Below, one piece after another: positions 63,972 to 64,000 of a stretch of DNA of 64,000 nt. The position numbers were made by a program, and so were the translations under genes. The stretch is from Rapana venosa (Eukaryota > Mollusca > Gastropoda > Neogastropoda > Muricidae), in contig CM054140.1 in NCBI GenBank assembly GCA_028751875.1, positions 15,000,747 to 15,064,746 on the forward strand, written 5' to 3'. The number at the start of each line of letters is the position of its first letter. The stretch's first letter is position 1. The notes beneath the pieces were generated by a model, which worked only from the letters and a program-made list of their open reading frames with translations, was not told where the DNA came from and did not search any database.

Positions 63972-64000
63972 ATTGTTTGGTGAGACGTAGTGGGGATTCT
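63972..64000 (-). CDS. Penultimate exon of the same gene (cut by window edge)
   Basis: A donor AAT|GTGAGC at 63972/63971 closes a frame reading NPHYVSPNN that continues in phase 0 into the terminal exon. The other two frames meet stops soon after the junction. The rest of the gene lies beyond the window. Confidence 0.5.

Overview
The window is intron- and repeat-rich animal DNA with no prokaryotic features. GT-AG introns, long CA/GT, CT/GA, AT and poly-G tracts, several LINE clades (RTE-like and L2-like) and tRNA-headed SINEs point to an invertebrate. The SINE and LINE tails look mollusc-like, so a gastropod is my best guess; this is inference, since no marker gene fixes the species. I saw no rRNA gene, functional tRNA gene, CRISPR array or prokaryote-like operon.

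The main gene runs on the minus strand from 57471 to 34407. Twelve coding exons join without a phase error into a 549-codon frame. I identify it as PAIP1, poly(A)-binding protein-interacting protein 1: an N-terminal PAM2 motif (LSVNAPEFKP), a second PAM2-like motif (LSAGAAEFVP) in the next exon, a MIF4G-type helical domain, the LRSSNWGR block, an acidic stretch and an acidic C-terminal motif. At the right edge, the last two exons of a second, unidentified minus-strand gene lie at 63480-63605 and 63972-64000.

The left 32 kb is almost entirely mobile-element DNA. An RTE-like LINE with target-site duplications occupies 351-3035 (minus), and a 5'-truncated relative sits at 30635-31444 (plus), also with target-site duplications. 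Two head-to-tail L2-like LINE copies lie at about 11.1-17.0 kb. On either side of them is a direct repeat of non-coding DNA (about 3.4-10.7 kb and 17.4-22.1 kb, offset about 11.4 kb) rich in a TGTCAC(A/G)ACC motif. Parts of this block (about 3.5-9.3, 13.3-14.2 and 16.0-18.4 kb) look like a low-accuracy, homopolymer-inflated consensus, so the duplication may partly be an assembly product.

From 22 kb onward there are SINE copies of at least three types, a perfect 95-bp inverted repeat with a 13-nt spacer at 27.1-27.3 kb, further RTE-like fragments (22.5, 46.2 and 60.4-61.4 kb), minisatellites and microsatellites, many of them inside PAIP1 introns. I did not find an undescribed multi-gene system. 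The most notable observations are the double PAM2 arrangement and possible 33-nt cassette exon of PAIP1, the perfect hairpin, and the duplicated non-coding motif-rich block.
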